In this document: piece by piece, positions 44,315-54,039 of the stretch
Layout of the letters: each line of letters starts with the position of its first letter
Numbering within the stretch: position 1 is the first letter of the stretch
Origin: Monodelphis domestica
Lineage: Eukaryota > Chordata > Mammalia > Didelphimorphia > Didelphidae
Assembly: GCF_027887165.1 (NCBI RefSeq)
Contig: NC_077227.1
Coordinates: forward strand, 355,002,850-355,066,849
DNA: 64,000 nucleotides
Direction of reading: 5' to 3'
Made by a program: the position numbers and the translations under genes
The notes under the pieces: model-generated
The model's database searches: none
What the model was told of the DNA's origin: nothing
The model's input: only the letters and a program-made list of their open reading frames with translations

Positions 44315-44398
44315 CACACATACACACACATACACACACATACACACACATACACACGCACACACGCACACACGCACACATGCACACATGCACACGCG
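44288..44398. repeat. (AAC)n(CA)n compound microsatellite
   Basis: ACA repeated about nine times followed by ACACACACATAC units and then CACACG/CATGCA units, ~110 bp. Confidence 0.95.
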
Positions 44399-44399
44399 C

Positions 44400-44650
44400 C
44401 ACCTCTCCAGGCAGAATAGGTCATAGTCTCACATTTTTCCATCATTGCAGCCATCTTCCTCTGTGTGCATTCCAGTTTGTTTTCATTGTCCCTAAAATCC
44501 AACACCCAGAATTGGACATGTTATCCAAAGGAGGATCTGAATGAAGCACCAGACCAGAGACCATCAATCACCTCCCACATTCTATAAAATGAAACTTAGA
44601 TTATATTAGCTCTTTTGGCTGCCAAATCACACCACTGACTTTAATTGCCT
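44400..44650 (-). repeat. CR1/L3-like repeat, continuation
   Basis: Downstream half of the copy starting at 43050, judged by motif order. See that entry. Confidence 0.5.
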
Positions 44651-45555
44651 TGCTGGTGACTAATTGCTTTTAATTCCTTTGGGCTAAAGCCTTTGAAAGG
44701 GTAAGCAACATGAGCCACTAATGCTTTATGGAAACTTGTTTGTCAATAATTTTAGAAATCAAAAATGGACAGATAGATAAAACCCCGAATGGTAAAGTTG
44801 AAAGGCAATTTAGTGATTATCCAATCCAATTTGTGAATTTTATAGATGGAGAAAATGAGTTCCAGGGAGAGGTTAGTGACTTGTCAGGGCACCTTTATTC
44901 CCTGATTCAAACCTATCAAGCCATTACTATTCCTGAAAAGTAGGGAGGATCTGTAATCGAAAGATGGCCTGATCCCAGGAGCTTTGCTTGCTCTGCCTAT
45001 GCCCCAAATAGCTTTCCTCATGGCCCAGGACCAACAGCACCCTTCCACTCCCATCCCCTCCAACACTACATATTCCTCCCCAATCACTAGTGTTCAGTTC
45101 TGACCTGCCAAAAAAAAAAAAATAGACCTTTCTTCTTCCCACCCCCTTCCCCTAAGCCTGCCAGCAGCTTGGAATCAGAGGCACTGTTAATGAGGAGTAC
45201 CCAGTAGGCAAATGCTCTGATTTGAATTCAGGTTTGAAATCCTTTGATTTTGTCTTGTAAACAGTAACAGCATAACTGCCAGCCCTTCACTTCAAAGTCC
45301 TATGTGTTCCAGAGCCTGGGGAAAGGGGGTGATGGGGGGGGGGGGGTAACTGCAACGAAATTCCCAGATAATCTAGGTCTTTATCTGTGGTTTGGGCCTG
45401 TATAGTGGTACCCACTGGCTCATCATTAATGAATGTGAATCCTTCAGTACTTAAGAAAAAAAGCCACACATGAAATTGTTGGTTTTTTCCTCCACAGATG
45501 TAGATCATATATAACCTCTGTGTGTTTTAAGTTGAGTCAAGTCAACTGGAATTTA
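44651..45555. other. unassigned DNA with a MIR piece and G-run
   Basis: 44790-44945 is antisense MIR-like ('TAGTGATTATCCAATCCAAT', 'GATGGAGAAAATGAGTTCC'). A G11 run lies at about 45337-45347. No gene evidence in the rest. Confidence 0.45.
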
Positions 45556-45668
45556 AATACCTACTATTGATCAGGGGCTGTGCTAAATTCTAGGGAGAAA
45601 AAGAAAAGCAAAAGCCAGTCCCTGCTTTCAAGGAGCTCATAGTCTAATGGGGAAAGCAGCATACAAAC
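45556..45668 (-). repeat. L2 LINE 3' end, antisense
   Basis: 'GGGCTGTGCTAAATTCTAGG', 'GCCAGTCCCTGCTTTCAAGG', AGCTCATAGTCTAATGGGGA. Confidence 0.75.
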
Positions 45669-46478
45669 CATCAGACCTGAGTTGAAGAATGTTTAACAAC
45701 TGACTTTCTAAAAATAAAAAATGTGTATTCAATAAAGGTTTAAGTTTAATCTTCATTATTCACATTTAGAACAGAAGCAATTATGTATAATATAAACTGT
45801 TTCAGAGGAAAGTCCCTAAGACTAAGAGAGACTAAAAAGTGAAAGTATTCCAGACCTAGAAGATAGTCAGTGAAAACCTGGCAGAATGGGAGATTGGGGT
45901 TTCTATGCAAGAAAAAAGCAAATTTAATAACAGGTTCATTCTCCACTTGTGCCTGAGGACATTTCTCCCATCACCCACCCCTCTGCCTAGCAGCCCAATG
46001 GGAGTACTTCCTCCCTCCCCTGACTGGGGTAAGGCGGCCAGCTCATATGCAGTGTGGGGGTTGCAGTTAGGGCACTCAGTCTCTAAAAGGCTTGCCATCA
46101 TTGATATATACATAGAACAATCTTTAAGAGTCTAAAAAGAATACTAAGTATACTAGTACTCCATTTATAAGGATGAGAGAGTAGGAACTTTTATAAGGCC
46201 CCCCCAAAATAATTCCTGCTTTTGGAACAAGTAAGAAAATAGGTAAGAAAAAGTACATTCCAGTAAAATGAAATCCTGTTCAACTGGCTTTAAGTATGTG
46301 GTTGTAAAAGATATATTGACAAAAGGCACTAATAAAGCTCTTTTTTTTTAAAGATGTATCAGGATTTATCAGATTCTCCTCTAAGGGAGGACAATTAATT
46401 ACCATTGCAGAGTCCCTGGGATACTCAATGTCCTTGACTCCTCCAAAGACTAGTTTCTAATTTATGAATGAGTGAAAA
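45669..46478. other. unassigned DNA
   Basis: No repeat recognised. Overlapping chance frames on both strands at 45856-46135 follow a short GC-rich stretch. Confidence 0.4.
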
Positions 46479-46600
46479 AATGAATGAAAAAGAATTTATT
46501 AAGTGTTTAACAAGCACTAGAAATACAAACAGAAAAAATGATATAGCCCCTACTCCCAAGGAGCTCACACCATAATTGAAGGAGATAACACATAAAAGAA
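46479..46600 (-). repeat. L2 LINE 3' end, antisense
   Basis: 'GAATTTATTAAGTGTTTAAC', 'AGCCCCTACTCCCAAGGAGC', TCACACCATAATTGAAGGAG. Confidence 0.7.
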
Positions 46601-46714
46601 TCTTTTTCTACTGTTTTGTCGTTGATTGTGGCTATTCTGTATCTGTTTTAGTGCAAAGGGATAGAATGTTGATGATAATAGTTCTCATTGACATCACACT
46701 TTATGTTTCTAAAT

Positions 46715-46925
46715 ATATCAAATTCATTCACAGTTGTTCCCCTAAACAAATCTAAAAGGTAGATTATATCAATATTATGAACCCCATTTTAAAGATGAGG
46801 AAATTGAAGCTTAGAGAGTTGTGACTTGTCCAAAGCCACCCAACCAACAAGTGACAGTCAATACTTGAATCCAGGTTTTCTGACTCCAAATCCAGTGCTT
46901 TTTCTATACATTTCCTCAAGAGGAC
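46715..46925 (-). repeat. MIR SINE
   Basis: 'CCCCATTTTAAAGATGAGGA', AATTGAAGCTTAGAGAGTTG, 'TGAATCCAGGTTTTCTGACT'. Nearly full length. Confidence 0.8.
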
Positions 46926-47455
46926 TCAACAACCTAAGTAGAGTGCTAGAATTTAAGTAGCTACTCTCCCTACACTACCTCCACCACTCTCCCCTTCAAA
47001 GGTATGAGAACTGCAATGTACACAAGAGGAGTTCTACTCTGTTCCCCAAATACCCACCGTACACATTGAGTGCTACCAAGGTTATTTTAGCTATTCCTCT
47101 GGAATCTTAGCATGATAAACAAAAATGAATCTTTTAAGATCTAGCCTTCACATCCTAAATGCGCAGTATATATTCTGATCGAATTTAAATGGATGGGGTT
47201 AGTGACTTGTTCAAGACACTTGATTTCTTTCCCAGTCCAGCTGATAAAATCACTGGAGTGTCTAGTAAAGGAGACTACAAGTTGCTAATGTGTTAACCAG
47301 AAGGGCACTACACTCTGTTACCCCTTTATGAAGTGTGAAGAAATGTTCCTCAGTGGCATAATAAAACATCTAGCAAGGCTGGCCAAGGACAGAACAGACT
47401 CCTTGTTGCCTTTTTCAAATGACTCAGATTGGAATTGCCTCAATTGTGTCTTCAT
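46926..47455. other. unassigned DNA
   Basis: No family recognised. Confidence 0.4.
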
Positions 47456-47459
47456 TTTT

Positions 47460-47690
47460 CTCTTCTCTCCTAATTTGGTATGGATTTTATCTTTGCTCTA
47501 ACAAGTAAATGGTCAGTGTGGACAGATAACTGCTTCATAAATGAATCTCACATCAGTTCTACCTTTCTGTTAAGATATAATCAGTTTAATTTTATGCGAC
47601 AATTAGTGCTCTCCATGTTTAGCACCTCTCAGCTATTGGAGAAAGTATTCATGACTTCTAAGTGTAAATCTGATTAGTCCATCATCTTTG
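47460..47690 (-). repeat. RTE-type LINE fragment (endonuclease end)
   Basis: Minus-strand translation gives T-D-Y-I-L-T and a downstream S-x-L-S-T...L-L-E-Q-R pattern, which resembles the I-D-Y-I-L ... S-D-H-x-L-V region of the RTE endonuclease with stops and substitutions. Short and degraded; RTE LINEs are the expected source of the tails on the SINEs at 1130 and 48483. Confidence 0.5.
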
Positions 47691-48482
47691 ATTTCTTGTT
47701 TCTGAATTTTGGATCACATTTTTCAGCATTTTCCACATTTTTTCCTTACAAAAAGCCCACTTTTGTACTAAAATAACCAAAATATTTTAGAGAGAAATTT
47801 AGTTGGAGTCTTTTTGAGTTTGCTCTTCGGAGATCTTTTCAGATTCTGCAACAGATATTAGTACATACAAAGGAGTCATTTTTATATTAATTTTTTAAAT
47901 GTACATCATAAGCACCCCTATATAAAATTACCTAGTGTCCCATGAAGTTATTGCTTGTTGACTTTGGAAACATGATAAAAACAACACTGACAATTCAGTA
48001 CCATTTAATTTTTTCAAAGTTCATGCCCATTAACTCTCAGTTACCAATCATCTCAGGGGCAGCCAAAGGAGTTCTTCGTGTCCTCTTGGCAAGGGACTAA
48101 GGCTTCCATGGGAAAATATCCCTTCTTTCAAAAGTCCATGCCATGCATATTAACATGCTGATTTGGGGGACTCATCAAATTGGTCCCAGGCTCCCCTGAT
48201 CACCACCTCCCCATCTCACACCAACATGGTGGAAACTTCCAGAGTTTACATTCAACTGACAAAGCCTTCAAGAACTCAAGGTTCCTTTCCCACCAGTGTG
48301 GCATAAGATTAGGACCTTGTGGAAGATAAAATGCTCTATAATATACTATATAACTATAAAATGAAGAATGTTGGGCTATGTGTCCCAGACTATCAGAACT
48401 GGAAACCTGGGAACCTAGGACATAAAATGTCAGACCTAAAAGGGATCTTAGAACATATATCATTAGAGCTAGTGAGGACTTT
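47691..48482. other. unassigned DNA
   Basis: No family recognised. The 110-codon frames at 48200-48651 on opposite strands overlap a SINE. Confidence 0.4.
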
Positions 48483-48724
48483 AGATGGGCAGATAGGTGG
48501 AACAATGGATAGAATGTCTGGTCTAAAGTCAAGAAGATTCATCTTCCTGAGTTCAAATCTGGTCTCAGAAACTATTTGTGTGGCCCTAGACAAGTCACTT
48601 AATCTATTTGCCTCAGGTTCCTCATCTGTAAATAGCAAGTCACTCCAGTAACTTTGCCAAGAAAACCCCAGATGAGGTCACAAAGAGTCAGACATAACTG
48701 AAAATAAAATGACTGAACAACAAT
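48483..48724 (+). repeat. CORE-type SINE with RTE-like tail
   Basis: Head GGGCAGATAGGTGGAACAAT, 'CTGAGTTCAAATCTGGTCTC', 'CTCAGGTTCCTCATCTGTAA', 'GCCAAGAAAACCCCAGATGA' and the tail GTCACAAAGAGTCAGACATA then ACTGAACAACAA. Full length. Confidence 0.88.
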
Positions 48725-48830
48725 GAGGACTTCAGAAAAAATTTAATCCAAACTTCTCATGTTATTATAGCAGTAGTAACTTGAACCCAGCCCTCCATTT
48801 TGCTACAACACACTACCTCTATAACAGATC
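48725..48830 (-). repeat. MIR-like fragment
   Basis: 'TTAATCCAAACTTCTCATGT' followed by TTGAACCCAGCCCTCCATTT. Weak. Confidence 0.45.
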
Positions 48831-48899
48831 CTGTTATAGAAAGGTTTCTATTACATATGTTGCTGCCATCCCTTAATGCTTCTTGAGGATATAAGGCAA

Positions 48900-49109
48900 C
48901 AGTTCTCAAGATTTTTGGTCTCAAGACTCCTTTAAACCCTTAAAAACTATTGAGAACCCTCTCCCCATAAAGTATTTTTGTTTATATGGGGTTTATCTGT
49001 TAATATGTATTATATTAAAAATTAAAAGGTACTATGAAATAGTTGTGGACCTCCTGAAAGAGTTTTAGGGATCCCCAGAGGTTTCCAGAATATACTTTGA
49101 AAACTGCTG
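48900..49109. mobile_element. hAT-type (Charlie-like) non-autonomous DNA transposon
   Basis: Terminal inverted repeats of the CAGTGGTTCTCAA type: left CAGTTCTCAAGA, right TTGAAAACTGCTG. Between them are 'GGTCTCAAGACTCCTTTAAA', 'TTTATATGGGGTTTATCTGT' and GGATCCCCAGAGGTTTCCAG, the arrangement of an old MER5/Charlie deletion derivative. No transposase remains, and the 8-bp duplication is not visible. Confidence 0.65.
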
Positions 49110-49469
49110 ATTTAGGATGCTGCATTGCCCTTGTCTTGTGAAGTTAATTTCCTGCTTATTCTCTGTATAGGTTCTTTCTTTCTCTCTCTTCCTTTCCCCC
49201 TCCCAAGCCCTCACAATAATAACCTGTTTTCCAGAATGTCTTTCTTTGTTTCTTGTAGCTCATACCTTTGCTTACCCCACTCCTACCTCACATAAGTGCT
49301 GCATGATCAAGATAAGAGATCTTTCTCAGTCATTACAAAGCCCTAGCCTCTCTAGCATCTTGCCTTGTTATATAGCAGGAAAATCATAAAACTTGTTGAC
49401 AGAAGATCTGGAGATTGAGATACTCGTTCTGAATCCATCCTACACTGAGCTTTCAAATTGCTCTTCCTA
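49110..49469. other. unassigned DNA
   Basis: No family recognised. Confidence 0.4.
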
Positions 49470-49857
49470 AGTATGTGTCTGAACATGTTGCCCCACCCCA
49501 CCCTATTCAATAAACTCCAGTGTTTCCCTATTACCTCTAGCATCAAATATAAAATCCTCTAATTTTTAAATCTCTCCATAACCTTCCTCCTTCCTACCTT
49601 TCCAGCCTTCTTACACCCTCCACTGTAAGTACCCTGCAGTCCAATGACACTGGCATTCTTGTTCTTCCTTAAATAGGACATTCCATCCCCTCAAATTCAG
49701 ATATTTTCACTGGCCATCCACCATTCATGGAATACTGTTCTTCATCTTGGCTTCATTGGTTGCCTCTGTCTCAGCTAACATCCCATTTTCTGCAGTAAAT
49801 CTTCCCCAGTCCTTAATACTAGGATCTTTCCTCTTTGGTTGCCTCCAATTTATACCA

Positions 49858-49860
<3 letters not shown>

Positions 49861-49932
<72 letters not shown>

Positions 49933-50071
49933 AGATATAGAACAGACTGACAGATAGATTGATGATAGAAAGACAGAAAGACAGACACAGACAGATAGAT
50001 AGAAAGACAGAAAAAGCAGATAGCTATAAATACAGAGACAGACAGACAGGCAGATAGATAGATAGACAGGC

Positions 50072-50134
<63 letters not shown>

Positions 50135-50157
50135 AAGACGGAGACAGACAGACAAAT
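49861..50157. repeat. compound (AT)n(AG)n(GATA)n microsatellite
   Basis: (AT)n 49861-49896, (AG)n 49897-49929, then GATAGA/GACAGACA variants and a long (GATA)n run at 50076-50133. Inside L2. Confidence 0.95.
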
Positions 50158-50224
50158 AGCTATCTACCTTTTTTGTACACAGTTGTTTGTATGTTGTCTC
50201 CATTAGACTATGATCTCCTAGAGC

Positions 50225-50412
50225 AGTTAGGTATCACAGTGTGATAGAGAGCTAGGCCTGGAATTGGGAGAACCTGGGTTCAAATGTGGCCTCAGACACT
50301 TTCTAGCTGTGAGACCCTGAACACTTAATACCAGCTGCCTAGTCCTTGCTATATTTTTGTCTTAAAAATTGATACTAAGACAGAAGGTAAAAGGTTATTT
50401 TTAAAAAATAAT
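50225..50412 (+). repeat. marsupial tRNA-derived SINE, sense
   Basis: CAGTTAGGTATCACAGTGTG, 'GAACCTGGGTTCAAATGTGG', 'GATACTAAGACAGAAGGTAA'. Diverged; inserted in L2. Confidence 0.82.
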
Positions 50413-50539
50413 TTAAAAAATTTTTAAAGATCATGAGCTCCTTAACAGCTGGGTTTTTTTGCTTTATTTATATCCCTAGTACTTAGCACAGTGCCTGGCA
50501 CATAGCTGGCACAATAAATACCAACTTTCACTTGCAAGT

Positions 50540-50685
50540 TATATGACAAAGTGTCTCACTTATTAGAGTCTCGATTACATCATCTGTAAAATAAGGATAA
50601 TACTGACACTACTTGCATCATGGGGCCATTATGATTTGTCAACAGAAAAATACCAAATAAATATGAGTTATCATTATGAGCCCAA
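50540..50685 (+). repeat. MIR SINE
   Basis: 'GATTACATCATCTGTAAAAT', AAGGATAATACTGACACTAC, 'AATACCAAATAAATATGAGT'. Confidence 0.65.
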
Positions 50686-50689
50686 ACTA

Positions 50690-50984
50690 ACAAGAAGTGG
50701 ATACAGTTTTGCCTTAAAGCATCCCTAATCTGGCTCTTTACCTGGCCCCTTAAGGTCCTGTGCCATCAAAGGCATCCCCCCCAAGATCTGCCTTACCACC
50801 AGGTGGACTGTGCCAAATGTACTATGTGGCTTTGTGCATTGCCCAGGATCAGCCTGGGATGAGTCAGGGGAAGGGACTGATGATGAAGGCAAGCATACCT
50901 GAGCCAACCTACTCCCTCAGTAAACTGGCCCTCCCCAATCTGTCCTCCTTTCCCTCCCTTTCTTCTATGCCTTTTGGAATCTTC
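50690..50984. other. unassigned DNA
   Basis: Relatively GC-rich stretch with overlapping chance frames on both strands. No family recognised. Confidence 0.4.
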
Positions 50985-51187
50985 TTTTATTTTTTTAATC
51001 CTTATATTGTCTTAGAATTAATACTAAATATTAATTTTCAGGCAGAAGAGTGGCCAGGGCTAAGCAATGGGTGTTATGTGACTTGTCCAGGGTCACACAA
51101 CTAGGAAGTGTCTGAAGTCACATTTGAACCCAGGACCTCTGGTCTCTAGGTCTGGGTCTGAATCCACTGAGCCACCTGGCTGACCCT
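50985..51187 (-). repeat. marsupial tRNA-derived SINE, antisense
   Basis: 'TGTCTTAGAATTAATACTAA', 'GACTTGTCCAGGGTCACACA', 'CCACTGAGCCACCTGGCTGA'. Confidence 0.87.
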
Positions 51188-51189
51188 CT

Positions 51190-51600
51190 TCCTTTATTGT
51201 TAACAAACTTTATCCTAAATATCTTCCTCTCACATTCCTTCCATCTTCTTGTACTTACTAAAACCTAGCTTTGTTCAAAAGTTATCCCTCTGGCTCTAAG
51301 AATCATTCTGGGTCTGACTTCTCCCACACACCCTGTCAAATAGGACCATGAAGAAGCACTGGCAACCTCTCTGCTCCCCACCATCACTCTTCTACCATTT
51401 CTCTTCTTTTGAATTCACTCCATCCTGCCCAGACACTTGCTGCTATCATCTCATTATTTCCAAGCCATTTTCTCTCTTCTCTTCGAGGCCTGCCAGTTGC
51501 TCAAGTCTCGATGCCCCTTCTTCATCCTGCTTCAACAGAACCCAAGGGATAGTACCTATACTGACCCAGCCTCCAGCCTCAGATGAACTGTCCTAAGTTC
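51190..51600 (+). repeat. L2-like 5' (endonuclease) fragment
   Basis: 'CTTACTAAAACCTAGCTTTG' resembles the L2 endonuclease E-T-W-L coding stretch, followed by C/T-rich L2-like sequence. Low certainty. Confidence 0.4.
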
Positions 51601-51753
51601 TGAAATTTCTAGTTCATGGGAATCATTACCAATGGTCACCTTCACCTTTATGAAAGGATTCAGGGTGGTACTAGGGTTTCTTGAAGGTGGAAAAATAAAT
51701 GGTGAAAGATGAGACCATGAGGTTGCTACAGAGCTATTCAGTTCTTTTGCAGT

Positions 51754-51800
<47 letters not shown>

Positions 51801-52283
51801 CCGAAAAGCTGAAAATGTCAAATTAGCATTGTGAGCTCTCTCCTGCCTCTTATCTCCAGCTTTCAGGATGGAGCTGCTTGGCCGATGACTGTCCCCCACT
51901 GCTCCTGAAATCGAATCAGCCCTCCTGGTGCTCCAAATGAGACTGGGAAATTGTTTGCTTGGATTTGCATGAAGAGCCAGAAAATCATTGAAAGTAGGTG
52001 AGACTTCCAGTCACCTAAGGCATAGTTTTTCCTTTGAATTTCATTTTCACACTAGGAATAGCTCCTTCTGAGATCTCTCTATCCCTTTCTACTCCCTCCT
52101 TTTCTTTGCCCTACCTCCACCCATTCTCCCTATCTTTCTGCTCTTTCCTATTCACAAATTTCAGTGGAACACAGAATATTAGCTCTGTAAAAGCTAATTC
52201 TTTAACATATGTTAAAGAATTTAAGATGGAGAAAAGTGCTTATAGTCACACTCCTGTGAGGCAAATTTTACAAGTAATTACAA
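51601..52283. other. unassigned DNA with a (GT)n tract
   Basis: (GT)n at 51756-51799. The 200 bp to its right (51800-52010) look single-copy and contain ATTTGCAT, the POU octamer, and AAATTAGCATTG. Regulatory role is only a possibility. Confidence 0.4.
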
Positions 52284-52284
52284 G

Positions 52285-52430
52285 ATTATTATTCCTATTA
52301 TTTTATAGATGAGGAAACTGAGGCCCAAATAAATTAAATTACTTGTCTGTGATTACACAAAAAATAAATAGTAGTGCTTCAATTTGAATGCAGGCCTCCT
52401 ACTTCTAGGTCCAGGGGTTTTTACATTATG
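52285..52430 (-). repeat. MIR SINE
   Basis: 'TTTATAGATGAGGAAACTGA', GGCCCAAATAAATTAAATTA, 'GAATGCAGGCCTCCTACTTC'. Confidence 0.75.
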
Positions 52431-52431
52431 C

Positions 52432-52695
52432 CTTTTGTTATTGTTGGTCATTTTTCACTCATGTCCAACTCTTTGTGATACTATTTGGAGTTTTCTTGGA
52501 AAGATACTGGAGTGGTTTTTCCATTTCTTTCTCCAAAACATTTTACAGATAAGGAAACTGAGGTAAATAAGATTAAATGACTTGCCCAAGGTCACAAAAT
52601 TAGTAAGTGTTTGAAGCCAGATCTGAACTCCAGGTAATGAGTCTTTCTGACTTCAAGCCCAGTACTTTATCCTCTGTGCCAGACAGTCGCCCACT
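52432..52695 (-). repeat. CORE-type SINE with RTE-like tail, antisense
   Basis: Antisense tail 'TTTTTCACTCATGTCCAACT', then 'TTTTCTTGGAAAGATACTGG', ACAGATAAGGAAACTGAGGT, CTTGCCCAAGGTCACAAAAT. Same family as 1130 and 48483. Confidence 0.85.
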
Positions 52696-52715
52696 ATATC
52701 TCACTATCTCAATAA

Positions 52716-52716
52716 T

Positions 52717-52775
<59 letters not shown>
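52716..52775. repeat. (AT)n microsatellite
   Basis: About 58 bp of pure AT. Confidence 0.95.
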
Positions 52776-52777
<2 letters not shown>

Positions 52778-52950
52778 CTTATTTGATTCCCACCTTCCGA
52801 CAACCCTGTTAGGTAGCTAGTTGAATTATTTTCCCTGTTTTACAGGAAATTGATGCTTAAATAATTAAAGTGACTTGTCAGCAAGTTAGTGACAAATCCA
52901 AGAATGAAACACAAACATGGGTTTTCTAACTCTCAATTAAAAGCATTAGA
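52778..52950 (-). repeat. MIR SINE
   Basis: 'CTTATTTGATTCCCACCTTC', CTGTTTTACAGGAAATTGAT, AGTGACTTGTCAGCAAGTTA. Possibly continuous with the neighbouring SINE array. Confidence 0.65.
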
Positions 52951-52951
52951 C

Positions 52952-53100
52952 ATGGAATCAATGGACTAAGATTCAAAGACTCCACCATTTACTTGTTGTG
53001 ACCCTGGGTGAGTCATTTTACCTCTCTCTGTGTCAATTTCCACATCTAAAAAAATGAGATGAGACTAATGACCCTACTAGCTCTAAAATTAGGATATTGT
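52952..53100 (+). repeat. MIR SINE
   Basis: 'CCATTTACTTGTTGTGACCC', 'TGGGTGAGTCATTTTACCTC', 'ACCCTACTAGCTCTAAAATT'. Confidence 0.75.
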
Positions 53101-53776
53101 AGCTGCTCCTTCAAGATACTTCCTCCAAACTTTTAAAAACAAAAAATGTAAATAACAATAATTTTTAAACTACTCATTAGCCAATAGACACAATTAGCAA
53201 AAACAGTAGTTACAAAATATTTCTTCCATAAATCTAACATGGATTCTCATGCCAGTGTAAACAGAGCCTACGGGAAGAATAAGTTCAAGATTGGGGCATA
53301 ATAGTAGTAAGGTATTGGTATAAAATACATCTATGACAAAGGCACCTTAAAACTCCCAGTACTGCAAGGCCTAGAAGTCTTTTCTCTATTCAAAGTGATC
53401 TCAAGAAGCTCCCCTTGGATATAGGGTCTCTGCAGAGTGGGTTGCTCAGCTGAGTTTCCAGGATCTTCTCTCCATAATCTGATTCCTGAACTCTGCTTCC
53501 TCCTTTGAGTGGCTGCCTCCCTGTATCTTTGTCTCTCTGGAATGAGTATCTCTGCTCCCTGCCAAATGCAGTGTCTATTACTGGTTGAGTAGCTAGCTCT
53601 ACATCAAAGTTACACAGCAGTAAAGGATAGGAGGAGAAGGAAATGATCTTCATCTTTCCAAAAGCAATTCCTTCTCAGGGTCCTGGTTCTTCCTCCACTT
53701 CTGGTTCTCAGTTTGAAACTTCTTGGCTATATAAAGTTCCCAGGGATATAGTTAATTGGTTTGCTCAGATAACTGT
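53101..53776 (-). mobile_element. possible antisense LTR
   Basis: Moderately GC-rich block with a C/T-rich layout similar to 13150-13480 and 34000-34370. On the minus strand AACTATATCCCTGGGAAC and 'CTTTATATAGCC' (53728-53740) could be promoter sequence. Family and ends unproven. Confidence 0.3.
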
Positions 53777-53794
53777 TAGGTAGTTCTTTTCTTT

Positions 53795-54021
53795 TCTCTT
53801 CTTTCCTTCCCTTTTCTTTCCTTTCCTTACCCATATATTTACCCTTACCCTTACCTTCTATCTTTTAATAAATACTATGCATTGGTACTAAGGCAGAATG
53901 GTAAAGACTAGGCCATTAGGGTTAAGTGACTTGCCCAAGCTTCCACAGCTAGGAAGTATCTGAAGTCAAATTTGAACCCTGGTCTATGTGGCTCTCTACT
54001 CACTGAACCACCTAGCTGTTC
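53795..54021 (-). repeat. marsupial tRNA-derived SINE, antisense, full length
   Basis: Expanded CTT/CTTTCC tail, ACCCTTACCTTCTATCTTTT, 'GGGTTAAGTGACTTGCCCAA', CACTGAACCACCTAGCTGTT. Perfect 18-bp target duplication TAGGTAGTTCTTTTCTTT at 53777-53794 and 54022-54039 (shift of one or two bases possible). Confidence 0.92.
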
Positions 54022-54039
54022 TAGGTAGTTCTTTTCTTT

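Larger units (their letters stand above)
49470..50530 (+). repeat. L2 LINE 3' end with two insertions
   Basis: TCAATAAACTCCAGTGTTTC, CCTATTACCTCTAGCATCAA, 'CAGTCCTTAATACTAGGATC' up to ~49860; then 'TTGTATGTTGTCTCCATTAG' at 50187 and, after a SINE, GAGCTCCTTAACAGCTGGGT and 'GCACAGTGCCTGGCACATAG'. Microsatellite and SINE insertions separate the parts. Confidence 0.85.

Noticed and set aside
44288..44398. CRISPR-like array or protein-coding tandem repeat
   Set aside because: Units are 2-6 bp with no spacer structure; a plain microsatellite.
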